Positions 55,681-64,000 of a stretch of 64,000 nucleotides of DNA are shown here, piece after piece. A program made the position numbers and the translations under genes. How positions within the stretch are numbered: position 1 is the first letter of the stretch; each line of letters opens with the position of its first letter. Below the pieces are notes generated by a model. That model was not told the origin of the DNA, did no database searches, and was given only the letters and a program-made list of their open reading frames with translations. Origin of the DNA: Indolivaga macrotermitis (GTDB taxonomy: Bacteria > Bacteroidota > Bacteroidia > Bacteroidales > Dysgonomonadaceae); NCBI RefSeq assembly GCF_900128985.1, contig NZ_FQUC01000002.1:186001-250000 (forward strand), given 5' to 3'.

Positions 55681-56154
55681 CTATGTGTATTTCAGAAAGA
55701 AATCTATTAATCGTTTTTTTAATTGGCTTGAAGACATATGTCCTTCTACAAACATATCATAACTATTATCTAGGTCATAAATATCTTTGAATAAAGACTC
55801 TTTTAACATAAGATCATCCTTTAAATGAAAAATAAGATTAATTACTTTACTGATCTCCTTTTCATCTTTTTTTAATAAATCATATAACCGAATAAGGATT
55901 AGTTTAAAAGCTTTTTCTGTCAAAGTAATTTTACTAAGATGTAAAAAAGTCATTATTATAACAAATTGCTCATTTAAAGATTTCGCCAATGATAAATCTA
56001 AAACTATAGATGTAGGGCTTTCTTCCTCTGCAATTTTTTTGTCAGCCCAATTACAAATTTCATCTTTTGTTACTAGTCCTTTCTCTATTGCATAGAGAAA
56101 ATATATTAATACATCATACTCCTGATTAGAAACAACGCTCATCTTATAATTCAT
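55681..56154 (-). CDS. Probable immunity protein of Rhs cassette 2 (157 aa)
   Basis: All-helical acidic protein (YDVLIYFLYAIEKGLVTKDE, LKKDEKEISKVINLIFHL) starting 31 bp after the toxin-bearing Rhs fragment; an internal Met4 (MSVVSN) is an alternative start. No signal peptide, so it would act in the cytoplasm. Family not recognised; the role follows from location. Confidence 0.5.
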   Translation of the reverse strand: MNYKMSVVSNQEYDVLIYFLYAIEKGLVTKDEICNWADKKIAEEESPTSIVLDLSLAKSLNEQFVIIMTFLHLSKITLTEKAFKLILIRLYDLLKKDEKEISKVINLIFHLKDDLMLKESLFKDIYDLDNSYDMFVEGHMSSSQLKKRLIDFFLKYT

Positions 56155-56185
56155 TATTTATTACATAAAATTATATTCTAATATT

Positions 56186-57178
56186 TTATTTAAACTTAAA
56201 TCCCGACACTTCACCTGTCCTTGGATTTTTCCAGTAGTGAACTGTTGTACTTTGTTCTTTATAATAATAATAGGTCTTTTCATTGACTATTTTAGTCGAT
56301 AGAATTTCTGTTTTATGTGCATGTTCCATTTTTTGCCAATCTTTCCATATCGGATCTTTTATACTACCTTGCATCTTTTCGATGCCTGCTCCAGATTTAG
56401 CTTCTTGCAATGTCAGTTGTTCTGTTAAATTTTCAGCTGTAGTTCTAAAGTTAGGATTACCTGATATTTTACCGGTCCACTTTCCTGTCCATAGATCAAG
56501 GTCGTGCCTTTTAGCATATCTATATCCTCCTCCGGCACCGGCTATAAGTCCAATTCCGGCACTTGTTTTCAAACTGGACAAACCAAACTCATGGGCTTTC
56601 TGAATATTTCCGGTAAAAAGATATCCTGCGGTAAAACCGCCGGCATATCCTCCTCCGGCTCCTCCTAATAAACCTCCTACAGCCCCTTTAACAACAGGGC
56701 TTGTTATACGAAATCCATTTATGACAACAGCTCCTAATGAATTCGCTGCAAATTGACCGGCAAAACCTCCAACTAAACCCGAAGCGGTGCCAATAACCGA
56801 ACCTGTGACTATTTCTCCTGCATTTGCTCCACTTAATGCTGTATTAGTAGCTCCTACAATTGCTCCTCCGGCAGCCCAACCGAATGGACCATATAATGCT
56901 AAATTATCGGCGGCGGCTCCCGCTCCAAATGCGGCGGCTCCCTTGCCGATCATTTCCCAAGGTGTACCGGTTATATTGCCTTGCCAGATATTAACTCCAA
57001 GATTTACCACACCTCCAATTGCAGCTGCGATTAAATCATCAAGACCAAACCATTCTCCACTCGGATCGGTATACCTAAATGGATTATTCAACGCATAACT
57101 ATACCGGTTAAAGTTCTGGCTAAAATCGGGAGCCTGTACATAAGGATCGGGACTAAGGAAACGACCTACTACGGGCAT
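56186..57178 (-). CDS. Orphan Rhs tip with toxin domain (cassette 2)
   Basis: 330 residues starting at ATG in VVGRFLSPDPYVQAP. It keeps the last Rhs core (NRYSYALNNPFRYTDPSGEW), then a Gly/Ala-rich hydrophobic region (about 45-205) and a C-terminal toxin-like domain (about 210-330; GKISGNPNFRTTAENLTEQL, WKDWQKMEHAHKTEI, TVHYWKNPRTGEVSG). The toxin family is not recognised; a His-rich segment (MEHAHKTE) could be catalytic. Just upstream is TATGCATACAGTGCAGCGGC, the YSAAA segment of intact Rhs, joined directly to VGRF; about 90 codons are missing. It could be expressed from this ATG or act as a recombination donor. Confidence 0.7.
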   Translation of the reverse strand: MPVVGRFLSPDPYVQAPDFSQNFNRYSYALNNPFRYTDPSGEWFGLDDLIAAAIGGVVNLGVNIWQGNITGTPWEMIGKGAAAFGAGAAADNLALYGPFGWAAGGAIVGATNTALSGANAGEIVTGSVIGTASGLVGGFAGQFAANSLGAVVINGFRITSPVVKGAVGGLLGGAGGGYAGGFTAGYLFTGNIQKAHEFGLSSLKTSAGIGLIAGAGGGYRYAKRHDLDLWTGKWTGKISGNPNFRTTAENLTEQLTLQEAKSGAGIEKMQGSIKDPIWKDWQKMEHAHKTEILSTKIVNEKTYYYYKEQSTTVHYWKNPRTGEVSGFKFK

Positions 57179-57232
57179 TGCCGCTGCACTGTATGCATAA
57201 GGGTATTATATGTTTAATCTATTACGGTACTA

Positions 57233-57307
57233 CTCGGGATTACAAATCCCGAGAGACGAAAGAAACTTATCATCGATTTGAAAACTTAGGGATTACAAAT
57301 CTCTAAG
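57233..57307. repeat. Two REP-like hairpins with GGGATTACAAATC cores
   Basis: CTCGGGATT-ACA-AATCCCGAG (57233-57253) is a perfect palindrome; CTTAGGGATT-ACA-AATCTCTAAG (57285-57307) is nearly perfect. Both resemble REP palindromes of Bacteroidota. They sit in the scar between cassettes. Confidence 0.7.
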
Positions 57308-57345
57308 GGAGGGAATACAAAATTATCCATTCTATTTTTAATCTT

Positions 57346-57843
57346 CTATTCCCATTTCACATCTCCTCCTTCTATTGAATTGTAATGCTGTTTATTATAA
57401 CTCAACTCACCTATATTATTATTTATTCTACTTGTTTTAGCAAAAGTGTTGCTTTCATTAGTATGAAAATCAATTAATAAATTTGTCGCTTTACAGAAAA
57501 TATTATTTTCGACTATAAGTAATTCATCAAACTGACAGTCATCGAAATTCACAAAATCGCCAAAAACATTATTTTTAATGATAACAGGCTTTTTATTATG
57601 ACCTCCCATTTGGTAGTCGAGACTTTTTTGAATAGTGCAATTTTCCAAAATAAACCCCTGAAAAAACCATGTTGTATGTAAAAAAAGTTCCCCTATTACA
57701 CATCCTGTAATAGTTAGGCTTGAAGTTTTAAATCCGGTAAAGGCTAAATCAACTTTACCAATGAAAGAATTTTTGATCACAAGCGATTCCTTTTCCAAAT
57801 CTGAGCAATCCAATACTGAAATTATTTTGTTTTCTATTACCAT
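57346..57843 (-). CDS. Beta-helix-like immunity candidate with Rhs-type tail
   Basis: 165 residues with repeating hydrophobic steps (LVIKNSFIGKVDLAF, LTITGCVIGELFLHT, VIIKNNVFGDFVNF) typical of pentapeptide-like or right-handed beta-helix proteins. Its start overlaps the stop of the Rhs fragment upstream by 7 bp. Its end (HYNSIEGGDVKWE) closely resembles the end of that Rhs fragment (HFNVIQGGDVKW), and the DNA is similar there too. It is probably the immunity partner of cassette 1, with a copied toxin tail. Confidence 0.5.
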   Translation of the reverse strand: MVIENKIISVLDCSDLEKESLVIKNSFIGKVDLAFTGFKTSSLTITGCVIGELFLHTTWFFQGFILENCTIQKSLDYQMGGHNKKPVIIKNNVFGDFVNFDDCQFDELLIVENNIFCKATNLLIDFHTNESNTFAKTSRINNNIGELSYNKQHYNSIEGGDVKWE

Positions 57844-59132
57844 TTTACATCTCCTCCTTGTATTACATTAAAATGAGGCCTTATAGGGTTCTGAGTATCT
57901 GGGGAATGCAAGTTCATCGATCTAACCTGCCCATTATGAACATTAGCTTTAATAATCTTGGCTTGTCCATTTATTTTTAGGTTTATGGCATTGTCCCCTT
58001 CTTTTAAATTAGAACGGCTTTCCATTATGGTTTTTCTTGTATTATCTAATACTTTATCTTGAGAAATGCCTAGATCATTATTTCGACCTCCTGAATTGTT
58101 ATGTTGTAAAAAGTTAGTTGAAGCCCTTTCTGTAATAACTTCTTTTCCCGTCCAAGGATTTACACCACCTTTTAAAGCATTTATATATCCATTAGCTGAG
58201 CCTGCTGCTGTACCTATTGATGTACCCCAAATTAAACCATCTTTAGCGGCAGACCATGCGTCAGACCAACTTCCTCCGTTTATTTTAGTCATAGTACCTG
58301 CAACTACAAAACTAGTTACACCGCCTGTTCCTCCTTGAATGAGTGCTTGGCGTAAAACGGGTGAAGCGATACTCCCAAAAGCTGAATTCATCGCTCCATT
58401 AACAAGGTTACCAACACCAGCAGAAATAGCACTGGTAACACCACCCATTAACATCTGATTACCAATTATCTCCAGACTAATATTACCGAAACCGTGTTCA
58501 AAGCCTTGTTGTAAAGCTGAATTACCACCAGCGATAACCATATCCCCAACTACAGGACCAGCATATAAGGTCGTTAATCCGGCTCCGGCTCCAACTCCGA
58601 AATAACTAAATCCTTGTGCCCAACTATTAACATTACCTGCAATAGCGTTGCCTATAAGATTCACGGTTCCTCCAATTGCAGCTGCGATTAAATCATCAAG
58701 ACCAAACCATTCTCCACTTGGATCGGTGTATCTCAAAGGATTATTCAACGCATAACTATACCGATTAAAGTTCTGGCTAAAATCGGGAGCTTGTACATAA
58801 GGATCAGGAGAAAGGAAACGACCTATAACCGGGTCGTACAGACGGGCATTCATATTAATCAGCCCGAATACAGACAAGTGTTCGTGACCCGTATAACCTC
58901 TGTCTCCCAGAACTAAAGTAACTCTTTCGTTAAGATCATATAGGGCTTGGTCTACCGGATTGCGAAAGCGTCCCCATGGATCATAACTAAGCTCTTGTCT
59001 TACAACTCCTGTTTGATCCATTACATGGGTGATACTACCCAGATAGTCGCGTCCGATATAGTTTACCGTCCAACTGCCGGCTTCTTTTACATACACCGCC
59101 GCTGCACTGTATGCGTCACCACCAAGGTACAA
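57837..59132 (-). CDS. Orphan Rhs tip with toxin domain (cassette 1)
   Basis: 431 residues; the frame opens at TTG in the conserved YLGGDAYSAAA segment with no proper start or ribosome site, so it is probably silent unless recombined. Residues 1-135 are Rhs core nearly identical to the large Rhs gene (RDYLGSITHVMDQTG, YDPWGRFRNPVDQAL, LSPDPYVQAPDF). Then comes a Gly/Ala-rich region (about 145-320) and a C-terminal toxin-like domain (about 330-431; NGQAKIIKANVHNGQVRSMN, SPDTQNPIRPHFNVIQGGDV). The final domain recalls polymorphic toxin families with a HxxV end but I cannot assign one. Confidence 0.7.
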   Translation of the reverse strand: MYLGGDAYSAAAVYVKEAGSWTVNYIGRDYLGSITHVMDQTGVVRQELSYDPWGRFRNPVDQALYDLNERVTLVLGDRGYTGHEHLSVFGLINMNARLYDPVIGRFLSPDPYVQAPDFSQNFNRYSYALNNPLRYTDPSGEWFGLDDLIAAAIGGTVNLIGNAIAGNVNSWAQGFSYFGVGAGAGLTTLYAGPVVGDMVIAGGNSALQQGFEHGFGNISLEIIGNQMLMGGVTSAISAGVGNLVNGAMNSAFGSIASPVLRQALIQGGTGGVTSFVVAGTMTKINGGSWSDAWSAAKDGLIWGTSIGTAAGSANGYINALKGGVNPWTGKEVITERASTNFLQHNNSGGRNNDLGISQDKVLDNTRKTIMESRSNLKEGDNAINLKINGQAKIIKANVHNGQVRSMNLHSPDTQNPIRPHFNVIQGGDVKW

Positions 59133-59134
59133 TC
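58735..59134. repeat. Rhs core direct repeat, copy A
   Basis: About 400 bp nearly identical to 60746-61145 (offset 2011 bp, few mismatches). It encodes the end of the Rhs core. Shorter related copies lie at about 57067-57175, 55365-55505 and 53619-53868. Confidence 0.85.
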
Positions 59135-59159
59135 CTCAGGTATCCTCAGTAAGGGAACT

Positions 59160-59205
59160 CATAAAAATTCAGCACTTATAGGATCATCCATAAGTGCTGG
59201 ATCAT
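59160..59205. terminator. Hairpin between the lipoprotein gene and cassette 1
   Basis: AATTCAGCACTTATAGG pairs imperfectly with CCATAAGTGCTGGAT. The stem shares its CACTTATA core with the hairpin at 55532. Confidence 0.55.
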
Positions 59206-59212
59206 GTGATTA

Positions 59213-59737
59213 TTATTTATTTCTGTTATCCCAAGCTTCTTTTGTCCAAAACCATTTCTTTTTTAAAAGCCAATTAGTAGAATCTACACGATCTTCCAGT
59301 GGATAGAACTCTAAAATAGCATTATTGTCTAAATTCTGAATATGAGTTTCATCTATTATCCGATATTTACGTTCTGACATAAAAGACCCATCTGTAAAGG
59401 TATGCTCTACCCTTTGATTTATGATGACAGCTCCAGATATGATATAACGACCGTATCCCCATGATTTCCCTTTAAATCGATCAATTCCACCTTTTTCCAT
59501 CCACTTAAGAAAATCTATTAGGCTTTTAGAACTTCTCTGATAAATAGAAATTCCGTCTTTATAGAATGTAATCATAGCTCCATCTGATGGATCATAATAA
59601 CATCCCTCAGTCATGATAAGGGTCTCAAGGCCTGTATCCTTCCCATCATACAATAGTGTGAAGTTTTTGGGTTTCTTTGCTCCACATGACAGCAATATAA
59701 ATAATATCCCAATAGATATAATGTACTTCTTTTTCAT
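59213..59737 (-). CDS. Lipoprotein, probable immunity partner of the main Rhs toxin
   Basis: 174 residues; lipoprotein signal (IISIGILFILLSCGAKK). It begins 11 bp after the stop of the large Rhs gene. The body is a small beta-rich domain (YYDPSDGAMITFYKDGISIY, HIQNLDNNAILEFYPLED). A membrane-anchored immunity protein would suit a toxin acting in the envelope or one that is intercepted there (inference). Confidence 0.55.
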   Translation of the reverse strand: MKKKYIISIGILFILLSCGAKKPKNFTLLYDGKDTGLETLIMTEGCYYDPSDGAMITFYKDGISIYQRSSKSLIDFLKWMEKGGIDRFKGKSWGYGRYIISGAVIINQRVEHTFTDGSFMSERKYRIIDETHIQNLDNNAILEFYPLEDRVDSTNWLLKKKWFWTKEAWDNRNK

Positions 59738-59748
59738 TGCATTTTTAT

Positions 59749-62700
59749 TTAATATGTATAAAGAGAATTTGAATTAGTCCAGGTTCCTTTTTGTATAAAA
59801 TTGTTTTTGTATGTTCCATAATGAAAATCAGGATTTTTAGTCAAATATCTGTGCATTGCATTTTGAAACCAGCCAACCTGAGGAATATTCATTCCTATCT
59901 TAGTTGTAGAATTTCCTTGTCGAACCCCAATATAAAAAGGTGATGCAAGTTGGTAACCACCATCATACACCCCTTTTCTATTTTGAGCATGTTCTTCTGT
60001 CATTTTTACTCCATATTCATCTCTTGAAGGATCTGTTGTATAAATATTAAAACCGGCAGAATATCCCTTATAGCCCACTTCTAAAGCTGCGGTTCTTTGT
60101 TTATCTCCACTTCGTGCAAACAAGTCATTCTCATGTTTTATAGAAAGATCTTTGTATCGGACTCCTATTGTTCCTGTAGATTGTTTGCCTCCTGGTTCGT
60201 TGCTATAATTATATCTATTGAACATATATGAAAATCCGCGTTTTCCATCATCATATGCAAATCCTCCTGATAAGGTATTCTTTAAATTGTTTCCAGCACC
60301 ACCTCCAAACATAGAACCATTAGCCATTAACGTCCAATCTCCAATCTTTTGGGATACACTTACAGCTGCTCCTATACGAAATCCACCTCCAAGTGCTACA
60401 CTCCCAACACCGGCAGTTAACATCGCTACAGGCGAGATAGATACCCCGAATCCATTTATTTCAGAAAGAAAAGGAACATTCACAGGTATTGGTTTTATTA
60501 TATTAGATAGTAATGTGTTAGCAACATCCTTTCCAGCAAACACCAATGCTCCGCTTAGAGTACCGACCCCCATTGTAGAAGCAGCTATTCCTGAAGCTAA
60601 AGCACTTAAACCTCCACTATAAATAGCAGCCATCCCCCAATTACCTGTGGCTATGCCGTGTGCAACATAACCTGTTGCAAATGCCGCTGCTGCTATAATT
60701 GCTATCGGAATAAAAGCAAACTCCCCATTGGGGTCAGTATACCTAAAAGGATTATTCAACGCATAACTATACCGATTAAAGTTCTGGCTAAAATCGGGAG
60801 CTTGTACATAAGGATCAGGAGAAAGGAAACGACCTATAACCGGGTCGTACAGACGGGCATTCATATTAATCAGCCCGAATACAGACAAGTGTTCGTGACC
60901 CGTATAACCTCTGTCTCCCAGAACTAAAGTAACTCTTTCGTTAAGATCATATAGGGCTTGGTCTACCGGATTGCGAAAGCGTCCCCATGGATCATAACTA
61001 AGCTCTTGTCTTACAACTCCTGTTTGATCCATTACATGGGTGATACTACCCAGATAGTCGCGTCCGATATAGTTTACCGTCCAGCCGGAGGCTTCTTTTA
61101 CATACACCGCCGCTGCACTGTATGCGTCGCCGCCAAGGTACAATCTTTCGCTTGTTCCTGCAAGGGTTTCGTCTATTTCGTAAATACCGCCTACATAATA
61201 GCGGTTCCGTTGAAGCGTATCGTTACGCATCAGGTTCATTTTTATACGGTTGCCATCTGTATCGTAGCTGAAAAGGGCTTTATAACCGTTCTCGGCTATA
61301 CTTACCGGGCGCATCTGGGCATTGTAAGTAATATCCTGTTGATGTTGCGGCAGATTCTCGGTGTAGGGTTGTACTTTTTCTATAGCATAGGGTTTGTTTT
61401 TACTGTACGAAAAGTAGCCTATTGCCGAATGATCGATAATATTTCCCTGGTTGTTGTACTGTATGGTTGTACTGCCGAACCGGGTCAAACGGTTCAGGTC
61501 ATCATACACAAAGTCTTCCTGAATATTACGGGTGTTGTCTTTTCGCCAAAGGAGATTACCGGTTTTGGCGTCGAATTTATATCCGAAGTTCTGTATTATG
61601 CTGCTCCCGTTTTTCAGTGTACGCCCTGTGGGTAATCCGTATGCGTCGTAGGTATATCCTCTTTCGATATTTCCGGTCAGTGATGCTGTGGGCATTCCCA
61701 GATCGTTTTCGGCTGTCAGTTTCCAGACTGAAAGGGTATTGTCGAGTTTCAATCCGGTATGATGTCCGTTGGTGTACTCGTAGTTTTCGGTTGCTATATT
61801 ACCACTTTGAGATTTATAACTTATGCTGCCTACGTTGCCATCAGAGAGATAGTCGAATGTTTTTTCGAGCCACTTACCGTCTAGTATGGATTCTTTCTGC
61901 GTTTTCAAACGGAAAAGGTTGTCATAGGTATACGTCCTTGCTGTTCCGTTTGTCGATATCTCACTTTCCAGCAGGTTATCGGCTGTATATTGATGGGTGG
62001 TTGTAAATTCTCCGACCACCTCTTTTTTCGTCAGACGACCGTATTTGTCATAGGTCAGGTTAGTAACTTTTCCCCGTGCATCGGTTTCTTTATTGATATT
62101 GCCTGCCAAGTCGTAACCGAAGCGTTTTGTTCCGGCACTTGGATCAATAATAGCTGTTTGACGCCCGTACTGGTCGTATTCGAATGAGGTGGTTATATCT
62201 CCGGGCGCAACTATGGATTTTGGTTGTCCATCAGGACGATAGTTATACATTATACTACCCGAAGCGTCTGCAACACGGATTACTTCTCCGCTGGTATCGT
62301 AAGTTTTAAGAGATCCTATGCCATCGATAACCGATTTTACTTTCAGCTTGTTGTATGCATAGGTGTCTTTCTTTCCTGAGGCATAAGTAACCGACTTAAT
62401 ACGGTCATAGGTGTCGTAAGAAGACTCGTTCCAAAGGCTTGGCGATCCGCTTTTAAATGGCAAGGATGTTTTTTGTAACCTGCCTAGTTCGTCATATATA
62501 TTGTCTGTATACAGATAGCTTCCGTCAAAACGTTGTGATCCGGTCCGGATTTCGCGTCCTAAAGCGTCGTAATATATTTTGGAAGCAGGTTCGCCTGATT
62601 TTTTTGTAGTTATAGAAAACACTGCTCCTTGTGGGCTTGTTTCCCAATTAAGGGCCATGCTTTCGGTTGTTCCATCGGCATAAGTGGTTAAGGTATTATT

Positions 62701-64000
62701 ACCCCAGCTATCATATGTATATGAAATAGTGTGCCCTTTGTGGTTTTTAACCGATTGCAGACGATCTTTTCCTCCATACTCGTAAACAGTAAATAAGCCT
62801 AAAGGATCTGTCTCCTTTACTTTACGCCCATAAGTATCATATTCGTATTTCGTCGTCAACCAATCCGCCGATGTATAATTACGGCTTTGTAACTGTTGCA
62901 AATTATTTGATGCATCGTATACGTACGCTTCTTCCGAAACCTGATTATTGTTATAATAATTTTTCTTTGATACAGGTAAAAACAGATTGTTATAACTTAT
63001 CTCTGCCTTCGAGGACGAAGATGCTCCGGCACGTGTACTGGTTTGCTGTTCTTCTTTCAATAGTCCTAATATGTAAGAAGAGCCGTTATCAATATTTTCC
63101 AGTTTATAACTTGTTTCGTTATTAATGCCATCGCCGTAATCGACAGATTTATTTGTAAGATTACCGTATGTATCGTATTTGAAGTTTGAAGTTACTGATG
63201 TTCCCCTTAATAAATCTTGTTGAACTTCTTTTTTCAGAAGCAACTGTAATTGTTTATTCTTTGCTACAAGGGCATCATAATCGCTTTTTACGGTCATCGT
63301 TGGTGTTTGTACACTTGTCAATACTCCAAACTTTAACGGATCATAATTTTGGATAGTGGTCTTTCCTCTAAGATTATCTGTTATCGCCACCTGCTCAAAT
63401 CCCCGGAATCCAAGTCCTTGACGGTGTACTACTGGATTGTGGTACTTGTAAGATCCGGACGAGATATTTGCCCCGTTCAATTCTGTTTTAATATCTTTCA
63501 ATACAAAAATATCTTCTATCAGATAATTGTACGGAAAAGGGACTGTATCTTGTTCACCGACACTACAAATTTCTTTATTGGTTAATGTTCCATAAGTATA
63601 TTTGGTTTCTACTCCGTAACTGTTTACAGATGTAGCCATCAGCCTATCTTCCTGTTCATTAACCGAGTTATTTATCAAAGCCAGATTCTTTTCTTTTATA
63701 CCCATTACCGGATACAACTTATTAGCTTCGCGAACACGTGAAATTACCAGCTTACTACGTTTGTCTATTTTATCAGGAGCTACAATAGGGCCTGCCCTGA
63801 ATTGTCCTTTGATATTCTTATAAATAGAAACGATGCCATCCTGATCCAACATGACTAAGTCAGGTAAACCATTACCATCTACATCCTGCAATATATATTT
63901 GTTATCGGAATAAAAAGGTGCCGTTTCTTCGAGTGTATAGTCTGCATGAACAAAGCCATCTCTACCATTCGAAAAATAATAAGTCCAATAATCTTTATCG
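59749..64000 (-). CDS. Large Rhs/YD-repeat polymorphic toxin (5' partial)
   Basis: At least 1417 residues; the frame is open to the window edge, so the TTG at 63891 is not the start. Order: an end of an FG-GAP/VCBS-like repeat (QDVDGNGLPDLVMLDQDG), a SpvB/TcaC-like linker, many YD repeats (YDTYGNLTNK, YDKYGRLTKKE, YDNLFRLKTQ), the Rhs core (YDPWGRFRNP, LYDPVIGRFLSPDP, YALNNPFRYTDPNGE) and a variable C-terminus of about 300 residues (FGVSISPVAMLTAGVGSVAL, FSYMFNRYNYSNEPG, GVRYKDLSIKHENDLF, AALEVGYKGYSAGFNIYTTD) resembling polymorphic toxin type 23. The core forms a shell that encloses the toxin until delivery. Confidence 0.9.
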   Translation of the reverse strand, partial: DKDYWTYYFSNGRDGFVHADYTLEETAPFYSDNKYILQDVDGNGLPDLVMLDQDGIVSIYKNIKGQFRAGPIVAPDKIDKRSKLVISRVREANKLYPVMGIKEKNLALINNSVNEQEDRLMATSVNSYGVETKYTYGTLTNKEICSVGEQDTVPFPYNYLIEDIFVLKDIKTELNGANISSGSYKYHNPVVHRQGLGFRGFEQVAITDNLRGKTTIQNYDPLKFGVLTSVQTPTMTVKSDYDALVAKNKQLQLLLKKEVQQDLLRGTSVTSNFKYDTYGNLTNKSVDYGDGINNETSYKLENIDNGSSYILGLLKEEQQTSTRAGASSSSKAEISYNNLFLPVSKKNYYNNNQVSEEAYVYDASNNLQQLQSRNYTSADWLTTKYEYDTYGRKVKETDPLGLFTVYEYGGKDRLQSVKNHKGHTISYTYDSWGNNTLTTYADGTTESMALNWETSPQGAVFSITTKKSGEPASKIYYDALGREIRTGSQRFDGSYLYTDNIYDELGRLQKTSLPFKSGSPSLWNESSYDTYDRIKSVTYASGKKDTYAYNKLKVKSVIDGIGSLKTYDTSGEVIRVADASGSIMYNYRPDGQPKSIVAPGDITTSFEYDQYGRQTAIIDPSAGTKRFGYDLAGNINKETDARGKVTNLTYDKYGRLTKKEVVGEFTTTHQYTADNLLESEISTNGTARTYTYDNLFRLKTQKESILDGKWLEKTFDYLSDGNVGSISYKSQSGNIATENYEYTNGHHTGLKLDNTLSVWKLTAENDLGMPTASLTGNIERGYTYDAYGLPTGRTLKNGSSIIQNFGYKFDAKTGNLLWRKDNTRNIQEDFVYDDLNRLTRFGSTTIQYNNQGNIIDHSAIGYFSYSKNKPYAIEKVQPYTENLPQHQQDITYNAQMRPVSIAENGYKALFSYDTDGNRIKMNLMRNDTLQRNRYYVGGIYEIDETLAGTSERLYLGGDAYSAAAVYVKEASGWTVNYIGRDYLGSITHVMDQTGVVRQELSYDPWGRFRNPVDQALYDLNERVTLVLGDRGYTGHEHLSVFGLINMNARLYDPVIGRFLSPDPYVQAPDFSQNFNRYSYALNNPFRYTDPNGEFAFIPIAIIAAAAFATGYVAHGIATGNWGMAAIYSGGLSALASGIAASTMGVGTLSGALVFAGKDVANTLLSNIIKPIPVNVPFLSEINGFGVSISPVAMLTAGVGSVALGGGFRIGAAVSVSQKIGDWTLMANGSMFGGGAGNNLKNTLSGGFAYDDGKRGFSYMFNRYNYSNEPGGKQSTGTIGVRYKDLSIKHENDLFARSGDKQRTAALEVGYKGYSAGFNIYTTDPSRDEYGVKMTEEHAQNRKGVYDGGYQLASPFYIGVRQGNSTTKIGMNIPQVGWFQNAMHRYLTKNPDFHYGTYKNNFIQKGTWTNSNSLYTY
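60746..61145. repeat. Rhs core direct repeat, copy B
   Basis: Partner of 58735-59134, inside the intact large Rhs gene. Identity on both sides of the toxin junction is what a cassette-swapping recombination would use. Confidence 0.85.

Noticed and set aside
1-64000. CRISPR array
   Set aside because: No regular short repeats with uniform spacers were seen. The GTCACCT cluster has 9-bp spacing and no spacers.

Overview
The window looks like a chromosomal segment of a Bacteroidota (Bacteroidales) bacterium. The evidence is the SusC/SusD pair, a SusR-type AraC regulator, Bacteroidota -7 boxes (TAnnTTTG) before both tRNAs, lipoprotein signal peptides and a Bacteroidota-type tyrosine integrase. 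The mixture would fit Dysgonomonas or a relative, but I cannot fix the genus from sequence alone.

Region by region. (1) 1-5.6 kb, + strand: the end of a membrane-anchored SusR-like regulator, then two secreted GH43-type glycosidases. (2) 5.7-14.2 kb: tRNA-Phe, a minus-strand run (5'-nucleotidase C-terminal domain protein, metallophosphatase, GH3/beta-lactamase fusion), an outer-membrane beta-barrel protein and tRNA-Lys. (3) 14.2-34.8 kb: an AT-rich defence island that starts with a tyrosine integrase 380 bp after tRNA-Lys. It holds a four-gene Wadjet-like operon (JetABCD order), a HipBA toxin-antitoxin pair transcribed directly into a Gabija-type pair (GajA, GajB), and a CoiA/DUF6035-like protein. 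It also holds many broken genes: an OLD-like ATPase with one in-frame TAG, a Schlafen/AlbA_2 remnant, a decayed HTH gene, a DUF2971 remnant, a TIR-like fragment, and a ParE toxin cut by one TGA beside an intact antitoxin.

(4) 34.9-52.7 kb: a mannoside-utilisation locus. A GntR/UTRA regulator faces a nine-gene minus-strand series: ROK-kinase/mannose-6-phosphate isomerase fusion, lipoprotein, GH92 alpha-mannosidase, SusC, SusD, sialate O-acetylesterase-like SGNH hydrolase, two tandem beta-propeller lipoproteins and a sugar MFS transporter. The genes describe a pathway: bind and trim mannosides outside, import the sugar, phosphorylate it and isomerise it to fructose-6-phosphate. A shared 12-bp motif lies upstream of both the regulator and the first gene of the series and is a candidate operator.

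(5) 53.5-64 kb, minus strand: a large Rhs/YD-repeat polymorphic toxin gene (5' end outside the window) followed by a tandem array of displaced Rhs tips, toxin domains and small immunity-like genes, separated by hairpins and scars. One decayed cassette combines a TreTu-like toxin end with a small protein resembling EF-Tu domain III, broken by a one-base frameshift.

No database search was run. Family assignments rest on motifs and recall of families, and the weaker ones are marked as such.
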